A DNA stretch of 64,000 bases from RYN-230 sp963837515 (GCA_963837515.1 CAWINT010000013.1:248001-312000), one strand, 5' to 3'. Counted from the first letter of the stretch, positions 1 through 8,260 are shown. Made by a program: numbers and translations. Notes: generated by a model not told the origin, from the sequence alone.

Positions 1-1
1 C

Positions 2-109
2 GCGTCCGAGCTCGTCGCGCACCAGATCGTCCCGCTCGACCTGCGGGTCGAGCGCCCAACGGTCGAGGATGCGTTCCTGGCCTTGACCGGACGGGACGTC
101 AGGGGGTGA
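2..109 (+). CDS. ABC transporter ATP-binding protein, C-terminal end (partial)
   Basis: The window opens inside this gene, and only the last 35 residues are present. The tail ends VEDAFLALTGRDVRG, which matches the usual end of drug-export (DrrA-type) ABC ATPases, where a V-x-D-x-F-L-x-L-T-G stretch precedes the stop. The TGA stop overlaps the GTG start of the permease gene that follows, so the two are very probably one operon with coupled translation. The Walker motifs lie outside the window, so the family call rests on this tail and on the neighbour. Confidence 0.75.
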   Translation, partial: ASELVAHQIVPLDLRVERPTVEDAFLALTGRDVRG

Positions 110-882
110 CAACGATGCACGGCTACCTCGCGATGACACGCACCGAGTTCCGGCTCTTCCGCCGCGAACCCTTCTCGCTCGTCTTCGTGCTCGCCTTCCC
201 ACTCATGATGATGATGCTGCTCGCAGCCGTGTTCGGGAACAGCCGGGCCGACGCCGGAAAGATCCAAAACGGGATCCTCATCTGGCGCGGCGTGACCCCC
301 GCCAACTACTACACGGCGGCCTCGGTAGCCGGGATCGTCGCGGCGCTCGGGCTCATGACCCTTCCCATCACTCTCACCAGCTACCGCCAGCGCGGGATCC
401 TGCGGCGCTTCCGCGCATCCTCGGTTCCCGCATCGACCCTCGTCAGCGCGCAACTCACGCTCGCGCTCGTGACGTTCGTGGTCGGCACCCTCGTGATGGC
501 CATCGTCGCCCGGCTCGCATACCACACAATGCTGCCCCAGGACGTGCTCGGAGTTGCCGTCGCCCTCCTGGCCGGAACCGCGGCCTTCGGAGCGATCGGG
601 CTGCTGCTCGCGGCCGTGATCCGAACCAGCCGCTCGGCCCAGGGCATCGGCCTGATGCTGTTCTTCGCGCTATGGCTCATCTCGGGCACCGCACCGCCCC
701 GGGCCGTCCTGCCCACGGGCCTGCGCGACTTCGGCAGCGTGCTGCCACTCACCCACCTCGTCACCGCCGTGCAGAACGCCTGGTTCGGGTTCGGCTGGGC
801 CGGCACCGATCTCGCAGTCCTCGCCGCCTATGCGGTCGCAGCCGGCGTTCCCGCGCTGTGGCTCTTCCGCCGGGACTTTTGA
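106..882 (+). CDS. ABC-2 type transporter permease
   Basis: This 258-residue membrane protein has six hydrophobic segments: one near residues 27-47, a pair around 65-90, then about 115-135, 143-170 and 178-198, and a last one near 225-250. This is the layout of DrrB/ABC-2 export permeases, which pair with a separate ATPase to move drugs, lipids or glycans out of the cell. The GTG start overlaps the stop of the upstream ATPase by four bases, which supports a two-gene exporter. The substrate cannot be read from the sequence. The 129 bases after the gene hold nothing recognisable. Confidence 0.85.
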   Translation: MTTMHGYLAMTRTEFRLFRREPFSLVFVLAFPLMMMMLLAAVFGNSRADAGKIQNGILIWRGVTPANYYTAASVAGIVAALGLMTLPITLTSYRQRGILRRFRASSVPASTLVSAQLTLALVTFVVGTLVMAIVARLAYHTMLPQDVLGVAVALLAGTAAFGAIGLLLAAVIRTSRSAQGIGLMLFFALWLISGTAPPRAVLPTGLRDFGSVLPLTHLVTAVQNAWFGFGWAGTDLAVLAAYAVAAGVPALWLFRRDF

Positions 883-1053
883 TTGAAAACCGCGGCCTGG
901 GCAGCGGCTGATTTGTGACGCCGCGGACAGCTGCTCAGCGCTGGCAAACAAGCAGAGCCGGATTGGGGACTTGCGAGTGCCCGCCCAGGGACGTTAGGCC
1001 CTGCAGAGGCCATGATCCCCGAAATCATCCTGGCCCTGACTGCGGAGAACGTC

Positions 1054-1881
1054 ATGGCCTCGTCACACGAGATTCTCGCCTCGCCATATGGCAGTGCCGC
1101 TGCACCTGGTCCGCGGCAGCATTGGGCGGACAACCTCCGCGTGCTGGTCATCGCCGTAGTCGTGGTGTGGCACACGGCCACGGCGTATCTCGGGGGTTCC
1201 GACTGGTACTACATGGACCGCACCACGTCGAAGATCTGGACTACGGCGTTCTTTCCGGCTTATGTCGTCTCGCTTTTTGCGCTGGGACCTTTGTTCCTGG
1301 TCGCCGGCTGGTTCTCCGCACGTTCCCTGGCGCACACGGGCGCGGCTGCGTTCGCCCGCGCGAGGCTGCTGCGGCTTGGTGTCCCGCTGATCGTCTTCAT
1401 CTTCCTGATCGACAGGCTAGCCGCCTATCTGGGTGATCTCGGCCGGGGCCAGCACCCCACTCTGGCTCTCTACTGGGGCGTGCCGCCCCCGTCCGGCGGG
1501 CCGTACGAAGTGGGGGTGATGTGGTTCGTGGCGGCGCTGCTGGCTTTCTCGCTGGCGTATGCCCTGCTGCGGTGTGTGCACCCGCCGCCAGTTGCGCGCC
1601 GCTGGTCCGGGGCCCAGGTCATGGTGGCTGCTGCCGTCCTGATCGCGGTGACCGCCTTCCTGGTGTGGCCGCGGTGGCCGCCGGGCAACGCCCACACGTT
1701 CCTGAACCTGCGCTGGGACTTGTGGCCCCAAGGAGCGGTGCTGTTCGCCCTAGGGGTGTGGGCAGGTGAGTCTGGGAGCCTGGAGGACCTGACCGCCCGG
1801 GCCGGCCGGCTCGGCTGGACCGCCCTCGCCGCAGCGGCCGGCAGGTGGAGCACGAACCCGCTGCTGGCCGTCAGGCCTTAA
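1054..1881 (+). CDS. acyltransferase 3 family membrane protein, 3' truncated
   Basis: The product has 275 residues and many membrane segments. It begins with a short basic tail, then a VVVVWHTATAYL helix carrying the conserved histidine typical of acyltransferase family 3, which moves acyl groups onto sugars or lipids at the membrane. Full-length members have about 370-400 residues. This one stops after the LFALGVWAGE segment with a short unrelated end (RWSTNPLLAVRP), so the last two or three helices are missing. The break lies about 100 bases before a tRNA gene that has an integrase fossil beside it, so loss by integration or deletion is likely. I chose ATG 1054, which has GGAG seven bases upstream, over ATG 1012. 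It may be non-functional. Confidence 0.7.
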   Translation: MASSHEILASPYGSAAAPGPRQHWADNLRVLVIAVVVVWHTATAYLGGSDWYYMDRTTSKIWTTAFFPAYVVSLFALGPLFLVAGWFSARSLAHTGAAAFARARLLRLGVPLIVFIFLIDRLAAYLGDLGRGQHPTLALYWGVPPPSGGPYEVGVMWFVAALLAFSLAYALLRCVHPPPVARRWSGAQVMVAAAVLIAVTAFLVWPRWPPGNAHTFLNLRWDLWPQGAVLFALGVWAGESGSLEDLTARAGRLGWTALAAAAGRWSTNPLLAVRP

Positions 1882-1985
1882 CCCGATTACGACCAGAGAG
1901 TAAGACACTCTAGTAGCGCTCCAGGTCCCTGCGGATCTTCTAGCCTGCACCGTGAAGGTTCGGAGTGCAGTACCCTGCAATGACT

Positions 1986-2058
1986 GCGCTCGTAGCTCAA
2001 CGGATAGAGCATCTGACTACGGATCAGAAGGTTGGGGGTTCGAGTCCCTCCGAGCGCG
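1986..2058 (+). tRNA. tRNA-Arg (ACG anticodon)
   Basis: A full cloverleaf can be folded. The acceptor stem GCGCTCG pairs with CGAGCGC, with discriminator G at 2058. The D arm is AGCTC...GAGC, the anticodon stem is TCTGA/TCAGA with loop CTACGGA, and the T arm carries TTCGAGT. The anticodon in the loop is ACG, which reads CGN arginine codons after A34 is modified to inosine. CCA is not encoded. An integrase remnant on the opposite strand starts 37 bases after the gene, so this tRNA is a probable attachment site. Confidence 0.95.
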
Positions 2059-2094
2059 CTCAGTCTCTCCGCAGCGTAGAGTCGGTTTCTACAC

Positions 2095-2934
2095 TCAGCC
2101 ATGTGAGACCTCATCGTCATCTGGCCTGATTCTGGCCGTACCGGCTTCCCCGGCCGCATCGTCGAGCCGGTCAGCGTAGCGGTCCATGTCGCTCGGGTAG
2201 AGGTTGGCCGTACAGGTCGAGGTCGTGGTGATGCTGGCGTGCCCCATGATCTCCTGGAGCATCTTGGGCGGGTAGCCCGCCTGCACCATGAGCGAGGCGG
2301 CCGTTCGTCTCAGGTCATGAACGCGGAACCGGGCACTGATCCCCGCCCGGGTGCAAGCAGGCAGAAACACGGCCCGCCACCAGTTGGACAGCCGTAGCGG
2401 GCTGCCGTTGGGCACGGTGAAGATGAGGGCGTCGGCGTGCTGGCCGGTGATGGCTGCCGCGAGCCCGCGGGCCGGGTTGGCGCGGATACGGCCGCTGCGC
2501 ACCGCGTGATCGAGCGCCGCCGACACGACGAACACCGACTGCCGGATGCCCGAAAGACCGAGGCCACCAAGAGAGCCTGGCCACCCACTGGGAGGGCCAT
2601 CGAAGGTGACCTTAGCCAGCGGCACGGTCCGCCAGGTCGGCAAGATGTGCAGGCTCAACAGCGACTGGTATTGACGGCGAGTCTTGGGCTTGAAGTCGGT
2701 GCGCGAGTGGAGCCAGGCGAGCGCATACTCACCGAAGGTGATCCGGCCGAGCGCCGGGTCGGTCCAGTCACCCTGGGCGATGAAGGTCCGCTGCTGGGAA
2801 AGCCAGCGTTCCGCGTCGGCCCGGCGCTTGAAACTCTTGCTCCGCTCACGGCCGTCCGGGCGGCTGGGTAATCGCATGGCAAGGGGAATCAATCGCGCAA
2901 TCGGTGCGGACAATATTGGCGTATGTCCAGACAA
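2095..2934 (-). pseudogene. tyrosine recombinase/integrase remnant
   Basis: The reading frame is open for 279 residues, but the protein is a fossil of a phage-type tyrosine integrase. An arm-binding piece (PDGRERSKSFKRRADAERW) and a core-binding piece (TRRQYQSLLSLHILP) are present. Right after NPARGL the sequence jumps to LIFTVPNGSPLRLSNW, skipping the stretch of roughly 80-100 residues that normally contains the first catalytic arginine (TGLRWGE). The HDLRRTAAS box is intact. Where the family has LDLYGHLYP with the nucleophilic tyrosine, this frame reads STCTANLYP; the +1 frame over the same bases reads LDLYG, so two compensating indels removed the tyrosine. Homology begins only near 2878. 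It sits next to tRNA-Arg, the classical site for such elements. Confidence 0.8.
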
Positions 2935-3043
2935 GCGCTGGCTCCGGCTGGACCACAGCGATGCGAGTTACATTGGTTGGACGGGTGTTCACTACTTCGG
3001 CATGACACCTGAAACGAAAGCAAAGATCATCGGCCTACTGTAA
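2876..3043 (+). CDS. small hypothetical protein, foreign-looking composition
   Basis: This possible 55-residue protein overlaps the 5' end of the integrase remnant on the other strand. It ends GMTPETKAKIIGLL and uses many A/T-ending codons (AAT ATT GGC GTA TGT), unlike the core genes of the window. No ribosome binding site is visible before ATG 2876. I do not recognise it. It may be the tail of a gene carried in by the element next to the tRNA, or chance. Confidence 0.25.
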   Translation: MARGINRAIGADNIGVCPDKRWLRLDHSDASYIGWTGVHYFGMTPETKAKIIGLL

Positions 3044-3108
3044 TCGGATTGTCGGAATACACACGACCACGAGCCTGCTCCCGTCCAACCCGGTCGGCCT
3101 GCGGAGGC

Positions 3109-3573
3109 TCATGTTCCTGGGCGGCCTCGCCTGCGCCGTGGCGTGGGTGGCTGGAGCAATCGGTCGCTCGGATAGCCGAACGGCGCCATGCCGGCGCGGA
3201 TGCGCGGGGCGGCGTCAACCGCCAGGCGGGAGCCGCCCGACAGCTCATTCCAGTAGCTGTAGTCGATATACCGGACCCCGGCGAGTTCGGCTGGGGTGAT
3301 GGCCATCCACTGCCAGCGGACGTGGTCCGGGAAGCCCTCGAAAAAGCCGGTGCGGCTGCCGTAGCCACGTTGCCCGGTCAGGAGCCGCAGGCGCACCTGG
3401 TTCTCGGCCTCGTCGCCGAGGTCGGGGGCAGTGACGACGTGCTCGGTCACGCTGTCGCGCTCCAGCAGCGCCCGGATCTCGGCCCCGAAGCGATCGGAGG
3501 CAAGCTCGGTGCGCAAGAACAAAGCGACCATCTTTCCTTCGCTGCCTGGCCGCAGCCGCCGCATGTCCAGCAT
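3109..3573 (-). CDS. hypothetical protein, probably with disrupted C-terminus
   Basis: The first 130 or so residues look like a real soluble protein with balanced composition (for example RFGAEIRALLERD, GFFEGFPDHVRWQWMAITPAEL, VRYIDYSYWNELSGG). The last 18 residues turn into an arginine/proline run (QPPTPRRRRGRPGT), which suggests a frameshift near the 3' end. I cannot assign a function. The gene stands alone between the integrase remnant and a small membrane protein on the other strand, in a region rich in fragments. Confidence 0.45.
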   Translation of the reverse strand: MLDMRRLRPGSEGKMVALFLRTELASDRFGAEIRALLERDSVTEHVVTAPDLGDEAENQVRLRLLTGQRGYGSRTGFFEGFPDHVRWQWMAITPAELAGVRYIDYSYWNELSGGSRLAVDAAPRIRAGMAPFGYPSDRLLQPPTPRRRRGRPGT

Positions 3574-3710
3574 CTCGCGTCCATGTCCGCAGCGGTATTA
3601 CTCCCATGCTGTCAGCACCCACCCGCCAGCGTTGACGGAGTCCCCAAAAAGTGATATCGCTTTGATAGGTGGTCGGTTGGCCGGCACCACGGGTGGCAGG
3701 AGGCATCCCG

Positions 3711-4013
3711 ATGCACGCGCCCAATGACAACACCGCTCCGAAGGGCCTGCGCGGGTGGTGGGCATCTCCTCCGCGATCCGGCCTGCAGCGGATAATCTCG
3801 CCGTGGGAGTACCGCCACCTCCGGGCCTGGGCAGGCGTGCACATGGCCAGTGGTGCCGTCTTGGCCGGCCTTAGCGCCGTTACGCTCGCGTTCGGCGGGA
3901 ACGACTGGAAGACGTACGGGTGGGCGATGGCCTTCCTGGCCCTGGCGGCAGCACAGTTCTCGTTCGCCTCCTGGGAGGTGACCATCGCCCGCTGCGCGTC
4001 TCCCCGAACCTGA
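3711..4013 (+). CDS. small membrane protein of unknown function
   Basis: The 100-residue product has two hydrophobic segments, MASGAVLAGLSAVTLAFGG and WAMAFLALAAAQFSFASW, separated by a short polar loop, after a hydrophilic N-terminal tail. I chose ATG 3711 because AGGAGG lies at 3698-3703, seven bases upstream; the frame stays open further upstream but without a better start. I recognise no family. Both ends are probably cytoplasmic. Confidence 0.6.
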   Translation: MHAPNDNTAPKGLRGWWASPPRSGLQRIISPWEYRHLRAWAGVHMASGAVLAGLSAVTLAFGGNDWKTYGWAMAFLALAAAQFSFASWEVTIARCASPRT

Positions 4014-4066
4014 GCGCACGAGGGAGCTGGGAAAACCAGTCAGCGGGAGTACGCCCGTGGCGGCCT

Positions 4067-4678
4067 TTACCTCTGCGACGCCTGCTGCGGGGTCTGCATG
4101 AACCAGATCAGCGGGCCGCCGTCTGGAGCTCGTTGCTCGCCGACGATCTGGAAGCCGAGAGACTCATAGAACGGGACGTTGTGCGGGTTGCCGGTTTCGA
4201 GGAAGGCGGGACACCCGCCCGCCTGGGCCCGCTCGAGGCCGTGCATCACCAGGGTCCGGCCAAGTCCCCGCCCCTGCGCCGCCGGTGCGACGGCGACCGC
4301 GTCGAGAAGCCAGCAGGGCTCGCCGGGCACGTGAGCATCCAGCCAATCCCAAAATGCGGCATAGCGGGCGCCGCCGTCGCTGGTCAAGGCGGCGATGGCA
4401 GCCCAGGTGGCGCGGTCGACCTCGGCGAACCGCTCCACCAACACCGGCGGCAGCCAGACTGCCCCTCCGTCGCAGCCACGGATTCTCCACAAGATGCCCA
4501 ACTCGGCGCAGGGGGTCAAGATCACCCGGAACAGCTCCCGCAGCACCTCTGGGGTCGCGTCGGGCATGGGCCAGCGCATCATGACGTCGTCGCTGAAGGC
4601 GGCGGCGAACGTGACCGCGAGGCCGGGCACGTCGGCGGGGCCGGCCGGTTCGGGCACCCCGGCATGATTCATAGCCAC
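4067..4678 (-). CDS. GNAT family N-acetyltransferase
   Basis: The 203-residue product has the acetyl-CoA binding core of GNAT enzymes: LDAVAVAPAAQGRGLGRTLV (strand 4 plus the Q/R-x-x-G-x-G/A loop, about residues 125-145), followed by FLETGNPHNVPFYESLGF, the usual strand 5/helix 4 that closes the fold. Such enzymes move an acetyl group from acetyl-CoA to an amine; the substrate here is unknown. The N-terminal half (FSDDVMMRWPMPD) is of the kind seen in many actinobacterial GNATs. The gene stands alone. The 278 bases between it and the next gene hold nothing I can identify. Confidence 0.8.
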   Translation of the reverse strand: MAMNHAGVPEPAGPADVPGLAVTFAAAFSDDVMMRWPMPDATPEVLRELFRVILTPCAELGILWRIRGCDGGAVWLPPVLVERFAEVDRATWAAIAALTSDGGARYAAFWDWLDAHVPGEPCWLLDAVAVAPAAQGRGLGRTLVMHGLERAQAGGCPAFLETGNPHNVPFYESLGFQIVGEQRAPDGGPLIWFMQTPQQASQR

Positions 4679-4956
4679 ACGGTAGACCCGCGGGAAAGAG
4701 CCGCGAAGCTGGCTGACCTTGCTACGGACATCGCATCAGGCGACGGCCCGGTCAAAGGCGGCCTCGAATTTACTCGCTTGCACGGTCACCGGCGCGCCTG
4801 CCACGCCGCCGAAGGCGGCCGGCATGTTGCCCAGCTCAGGAACGGAAGCGCGGCTCGGCCCGGTGCCGGTCCTCCGGGCGTACGGCCGCGGGGGCCGCCC
4901 CACGGCTATGCTGCCGGGGCGCGCTGGCAAACCGCCCGGAGGGATCATTTGCAGCC

Positions 4957-5178
4957 ATGAGAAGGCGCAAACTCAACCTGTATTACGGCACAGTCAAGTC
5001 CGCGGCCGGCGGACGGCATTTCATGGCCTGGGCAAATTCACGTGATCATGCCCTGGACCTGGTCGAAGCGGCGCTCACGGTAACCGGACCTGTACAGGGT
5101 TCTGTCGTCGGCCCGATTGCCAACCTCCCCGCCGACGTTATGGTGCCCGGCGTCTTCGTGGAGGTCAGGCCTGGCTAG
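4957..5178 (+). CDS. small hypothetical protein
   Basis: This 73-residue soluble protein starts MRRRKLNLYYGTVKSAAGG and ends VMVPGVFVEVRPG. Its composition is balanced and its codons look like coding sequence, but I recognise no family. The stop overlaps the convergent ABC permease gene by four bases. It has no obvious partner. Confidence 0.45.
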   Translation: MRRRKLNLYYGTVKSAAGGRHFMAWANSRDHALDLVEAALTVTGPVQGSVVGPIANLPADVMVPGVFVEVRPG

Positions 5179-6182
5179 GCGTCGCGGCGGAGGACGGAGA
5201 TCGCGGTCACCGCGATGAGGGCGGCAGCGAGGAGCACGAAGGTGCCGGTCTCGATGCCCTGGAAGGCCCAGTACCGGCTGGCGGGCTGGTAGCTGATCAG
5301 CAGGCGGTATCCGTGACCAGCCAGGCAGGAAACGAACTTCGGGCCCTGGAAGACGACCGCCTGGCACGCCGACGGCAGGTTGCGGATGGGCACAGGTACG
5401 CCGTTGATGGCAATGCCGGCCCCGCTGTGGGCCTGGTTGCCCGCTACCTGGCCGCCCGGGCCAACGACGCCCCCCGAGACCAGCCAGTAGGACCCTGCCG
5501 GCCAGGCCAGGCGGTGGCCTGGGCGCGGCAGAAAGCTGAAAGTCCTGGTCAGCGCGGTCAGGTAGTGCGGGCGGAGATCTTGGCCGATCACCAGGCGCAG
5601 GAAGGTAAAGCCGACGATGGTGACGGCTAGCGCGGGCAGGGTGCGGCGGAGCAGCGCGCCTGCGGCGATGCCCAGGGCTACGGCGAACACCGCATAGCCG
5701 ACGGGGACGATGCCCTGGATGTCGAACTGGCCGGGCTGGAAGTTCTGGTGCTTAAGGGCGTTCACCGGGCTGGACCACCAGGTGACGAGGGCCGAGACGG
5801 CACCTCCCCAGGCGGCTGCGGCGAGCAGGGCCCAGCCGACCTTGACGCCGAGCCAGCGGCTGCGGGTGATGCTCTGCATCCAGGCGAACTGGTTGGTGCC
5901 GGTTTCCAGTTCCCGGGCCACCAGCGGCCCGCCCCAGAACACTCCCAGCAGGCACGGCACCACCAAGGTCAGGGTGACCAGCGGGAACAGCACGGGGCTA
6001 CCCAGGGTCAGCGTATCCGCGAGGTTGCCGCAGGCATGGCTGGCGGCGCACGAGATGAGGGCGGAGTGGTACTGCGACGCCATCTGCCGGCCGGTGACCA
6101 GCAGCAGGACCGCGAACGCGGCGAGAGCGCCGGCCGCGAGGTAGGCCTGGTTGCGGTGCTGGCGCCAGACAAGCCAGGTCAT
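5175..6182 (-). CDS. ABC transporter permease (GntR-controlled exporter)
   Basis: The 335-residue product has about six membrane helices: an N-terminal one (AYLAAGALAAFAVLLLVTG), three in the middle (FPLVTLTLVVPCLLGVFWGG, GWALLAAAAWGGAVSALVTW, VGYAVFAVALGIAAGALL), one weaker, and a C-terminal one (FVLLAAALIAVTAISVL). A large outside loop (about residues 215-300) lies before the last helix. The frame is open well upstream, but ATG 6182 overlaps the ATPase stop as ATGA, which fixes the start and indicates coupled translation. It is the membrane half of the exporter whose ATPase and GntR repressor are encoded just upstream. The substrate is unknown; antibiotics or cell-envelope stress agents are typical for this operon type. 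Confidence 0.8.
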   Translation of the reverse strand: MTWLVWRQHRNQAYLAAGALAAFAVLLLVTGRQMASQYHSALISCAASHACGNLADTLTLGSPVLFPLVTLTLVVPCLLGVFWGGPLVARELETGTNQFAWMQSITRSRWLGVKVGWALLAAAAWGGAVSALVTWWSSPVNALKHQNFQPGQFDIQGIVPVGYAVFAVALGIAAGALLRRTLPALAVTIVGFTFLRLVIGQDLRPHYLTALTRTFSFLPRPGHRLAWPAGSYWLVSGGVVGPGGQVAGNQAHSGAGIAINGVPVPIRNLPSACQAVVFQGPKFVSCLAGHGYRLLISYQPASRYWAFQGIETGTFVLLAAALIAVTAISVLRRDA

Positions 6183-7096
6183 TGATCTTCTCCAACCGTG
6201 GTCAGGTGGGCCGACGCAGGCCCGGCGTGCTGGCCCAGGTAACCGAGCACCACCTCTTCCAGGCCGACGGCGGCGGCCTCGAAGGCCGGGTCGATGACCG
6301 GCCCGTTCCGCCGGATGAGCAGGGTGGTCTGGCGGGCGGTGCGCACGGCCTGCACGAGGGTGTGGTCGCGCTCGATCGCCGTGGTGTCCTTGCGCGGGCC
6401 GACCAGGACCTGATGCTCGGCGAGCAGGGTGTCGATGTCGCCGCACAGCTGGACCCGGGACGTGGTCAGCAGGATGAGGTGGTCGCAGACCCGCTCGATG
6501 TCGGCGACCAGATTCGAGGACAGCACGACGGTCAGGCCGGCGGCGGCCACCGCCTCGGCCAGGGTGGCCAGGAACTGCCGCCGGGCGAGCGGGTCCAGCG
6601 CCGCGACCGGCTCGTCGAGCAGCAGCAGCCGGGGCCGCTTGGCCAGCGTCAGCGACAGCGCCACCTGGGCCCGCTGGCCCCCGGAGAGCGTGCCCACCGT
6701 CTGGTCAAGCGGGATGTTCAGGCTGTTCAGCCGCTGCCGCGCGGACGGGGCGTCCCAGCGGGAATTGAGGTGCGCGCCGGCGGTGATGTGGTCCCCGGCG
6801 GACAGGCGCCGGTACAGCGGGATCGCCTGGGCGACGAAGCCGATCTCGGCCAGGAAGGCCGGGTCCTGCCGCGGTCTGCCGCCGAGCACCGCGACCTCGC
6901 CGCCGGTCGGCTTGGCCAGCCCGGCGAGCAGCCGCAGCAGCGTTGTCTTGCCGGCGCCGTTCGGGCCGATCAGCGCGGATATCCGGCCCTCGGGGACGGC
7001 GATGGTGGCTCCGCTCAGGGCGGTGACCTTGCGGTAGCGCTTGGACAGCCCGCGGGTCCGGATCACGGGAGGGGCTGCGTCCCGGGGGTCCGTCAC
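6179..7096 (-). CDS. ABC transporter ATP-binding protein
   Basis: The 305-residue ATPase has all the required motifs: Walker A GPNGAGKTT (about residues 44-52), Q-loop Q90, the LSGGQ signature (137-141), Walker B LLLLDEP (157-163), and a switch region in which the usual histidine is replaced (VVLSSNLVADIERV). The last 80 residues form an extra regulatory domain typical of exporters of the YtrB/BcrA kind. It hydrolyses ATP to drive the permease encoded downstream. The GTG start overlaps the GntR gene stop (GTGA), and the stop overlaps the permease start (ATGA), so all three genes are one translationally coupled operon. Confidence 0.88.
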   Translation of the reverse strand: MTDPRDAAPPVIRTRGLSKRYRKVTALSGATIAVPEGRISALIGPNGAGKTTLLRLLAGLAKPTGGEVAVLGGRPRQDPAFLAEIGFVAQAIPLYRRLSAGDHITAGAHLNSRWDAPSARQRLNSLNIPLDQTVGTLSGGQRAQVALSLTLAKRPRLLLLDEPVAALDPLARRQFLATLAEAVAAAGLTVVLSSNLVADIERVCDHLILLTTSRVQLCGDIDTLLAEHQVLVGPRKDTTAIERDHTLVQAVRTARQTTLLIRRNGPVIDPAFEAAAVGLEEVVLGYLGQHAGPASAHLTTVGEDQ

Positions 7097-7485
7097 GCGA
7101 TCTCCTCCTCGGCCGCTTCCTGCAGGGTGATGCGCAGCAGCGATTCGATCGACTCGTCATCCAGTCCGGCCTCGCGGGCGCTGCGCACCCATTGCGCCAG
7201 GCTGCGGGCCAGCCGTGAATGCGTGCCGGGAGGCGGACCGGCGGGGCGGCCCACCACGAAGGTGCCGTGCCCGGCCCGCGGCTCGACCAGGCCGTCGCGC
7301 TCCAGGTCACGGTAGGCCTTGAGCACGGTGTTCGGGTTGACCGCCGTGGCCGCGACGACTTCCCGCACCGTGGGGAGCTTGTCGCCCATGTCGAGCACGC
7401 CCATCCGGAGCGCCTGCCGGACCTGCTGGACGATCTGCAGGTACGGGGGCACGACCGAACGGCCATCGAGCCGGAAGCTGATCAC
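7093..7485 (-). CDS. GntR family (YtrA-type) transcriptional regulator
   Basis: At 130 residues this is the short YtrA class of GntR regulators: a winged-helix DNA-binding domain (PTVREVVAATAVNPNTVLKA, wing GLVEPRAGHGTFVV) followed by only about 50 residues that dimerise. YtrA regulators repress their own operon, which usually encodes an ABC exporter, exactly the arrangement here. The start is GTG 7485 with AAGGAGG just upstream. An AT-rich inverted repeat in the promoter region at 7497-7522 is the likely operator. Confidence 0.88.
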   Translation of the reverse strand: MISFRLDGRSVVPPYLQIVQQVRQALRMGVLDMGDKLPTVREVVAATAVNPNTVLKAYRDLERDGLVEPRAGHGTFVVGRPAGPPPGTHSRLARSLAQWVRSAREAGLDDESIESLLRITLQEAAEEEIA

Positions 7486-7496
7486 CCCGGCCTCCT

Positions 7497-7522
7497 TAAA
7501 GTACTATGATGTTAAGACTTTA
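7497..7522 (-). promoter_or_regulatory. probable GntR operator/promoter
   Basis: An AT-rich patch stands out from the surrounding GC-rich DNA directly upstream of the GntR ribosome binding site. It reads TAAAGTACT, eight bases, then AAGACTTTA, an imperfect inverted repeat with seven of nine positions matching. Its place and symmetry fit autoregulation of the exporter operon by the YtrA-type repressor. This is inference from position; binding is not shown. Confidence 0.45.
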
Positions 7523-7616
7523 GATTCAGTCTGGACGGCTGTCAACGAGTGGCTCCGGCTCCGCGGTACAGGGACTCGTTGGCAGCGAGCCGTGGCCATC
7601 GCCGGCCTGGCCTCTT

Positions 7617-7653
7617 GTCAGGCTATGCCTTACACTGTCAGGCAAATCCTGAC
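7617..7653 (+). promoter_or_regulatory. palindromic operator candidate upstream of ClpX-type zinc-finger gene
   Basis: GTCAGG at 7637-7642, a five-base spacer and CCTGAC at 7648-7653 form a perfect inverted repeat. A further GTCAGG half-site lies at 7617-7622, exactly 20 bases (about two helical turns) upstream. A TACACT hexamer at 7631-7636 could be the -10 element, so the palindrome would cover the transcription start. The downstream product has a helix-turn-helix and could bind here. Confidence 0.45.
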
Positions 7654-7667
7654 GAGGAGGTCGTGTC

Positions 7668-8036
7668 ATGCCCGCCGTGACCGAGCAGCCCGCCATAACC
7701 GCGTGCTCGTTCTGCCTGAAGCCGCGAACTGACGTCAGGAGGCTGGTGGCCGGGCCTGGGGTGTTCATCTGTAATGAGTGCGTGGCGCTGTGCGCGCAAC
7801 TGATGGACGGCCCGCCCTCCCCGGCGCCCCACCTTGCGGCTTGGGAACACGCGGTCAGCGTGGATGAGGTGCTGGCGAACCTGCCGCGGATAGCGGCCGC
7901 GGGGGCACAAGTGGAACAGCATCTGGCGGGGTGGGTGCAGCGGGCACGGGCGCTGGGGGCGACCTGGGCGCGCATCGGAGCGGCTCTCGGGATGACCCGC
8001 CAGTCGGCGTGGGAGCGGTTTTCGGGCGAAGAGTAG
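7668..8036 (+). CDS. ClpX-type C4 zinc-finger protein with C-terminal helix-turn-helix
   Basis: The 122-residue protein starts with a four-cysteine zinc finger of the ClpX N-terminal type (CSFC at about residues 13-16 and CNEC at about 36-39). In ClpX this domain binds substrates and adaptors, but here no AAA+ ATPase follows. After a linker of about 50 residues the C-terminus reads ATWARIGAALGMTRQSAWERF, a convincing helix-turn-helix. The start ATG 7668 has GAGGAGG upstream. A small DNA-binding regulator is the best guess, and the palindrome upstream suggests autoregulation. Similar stand-alone zf-C4_ClpX proteins are known in actinomycetes, but their role is not established. Confidence 0.7.
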   Translation: MPAVTEQPAITACSFCLKPRTDVRRLVAGPGVFICNECVALCAQLMDGPPSPAPHLAAWEHAVSVDEVLANLPRIAAAGAQVEQHLAGWVQRARALGATWARIGAALGMTRQSAWERFSGEE

Positions 8037-8110
8037 GACACCGCGACCCGGCTGCCTGTCCCTGTCACTCCCAGGATGAACGGGGCCTACCCGGTTCACC
8101 GCTGCTGGGC

Positions 8111-8260
8111 GGATCCGGGGAGCCGGTGATCGTGAACGTGAGCAGCTTGCTCGGGTCGTTCGGCGCCGTCACGGATCCGCGCAGCCACCAGTACCCGTTC
8201 CCCTTCCCGGTCTACGGCTCGTCCAAGGCGGCGCGGAAGGACAAGACGCTGCCCTGGTGA
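8111..8260 (+). pseudogene. short-chain dehydrogenase/reductase fragment
   Basis: In one frame the DNA encodes GEPVIVNVSSLLGSFGAV and then PVYGSSKAA. These are the two signature stretches of short-chain dehydrogenases: the catalytic serine strand (VNVSS) and the Y-x-x-x-K active site (YGSSK). Both the N-terminal NAD(P)-binding half and the C-terminal part are missing, and the frame ends soon after in a small duplication. It is a relic of an SDR gene, not a working enzyme. Confidence 0.6.
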
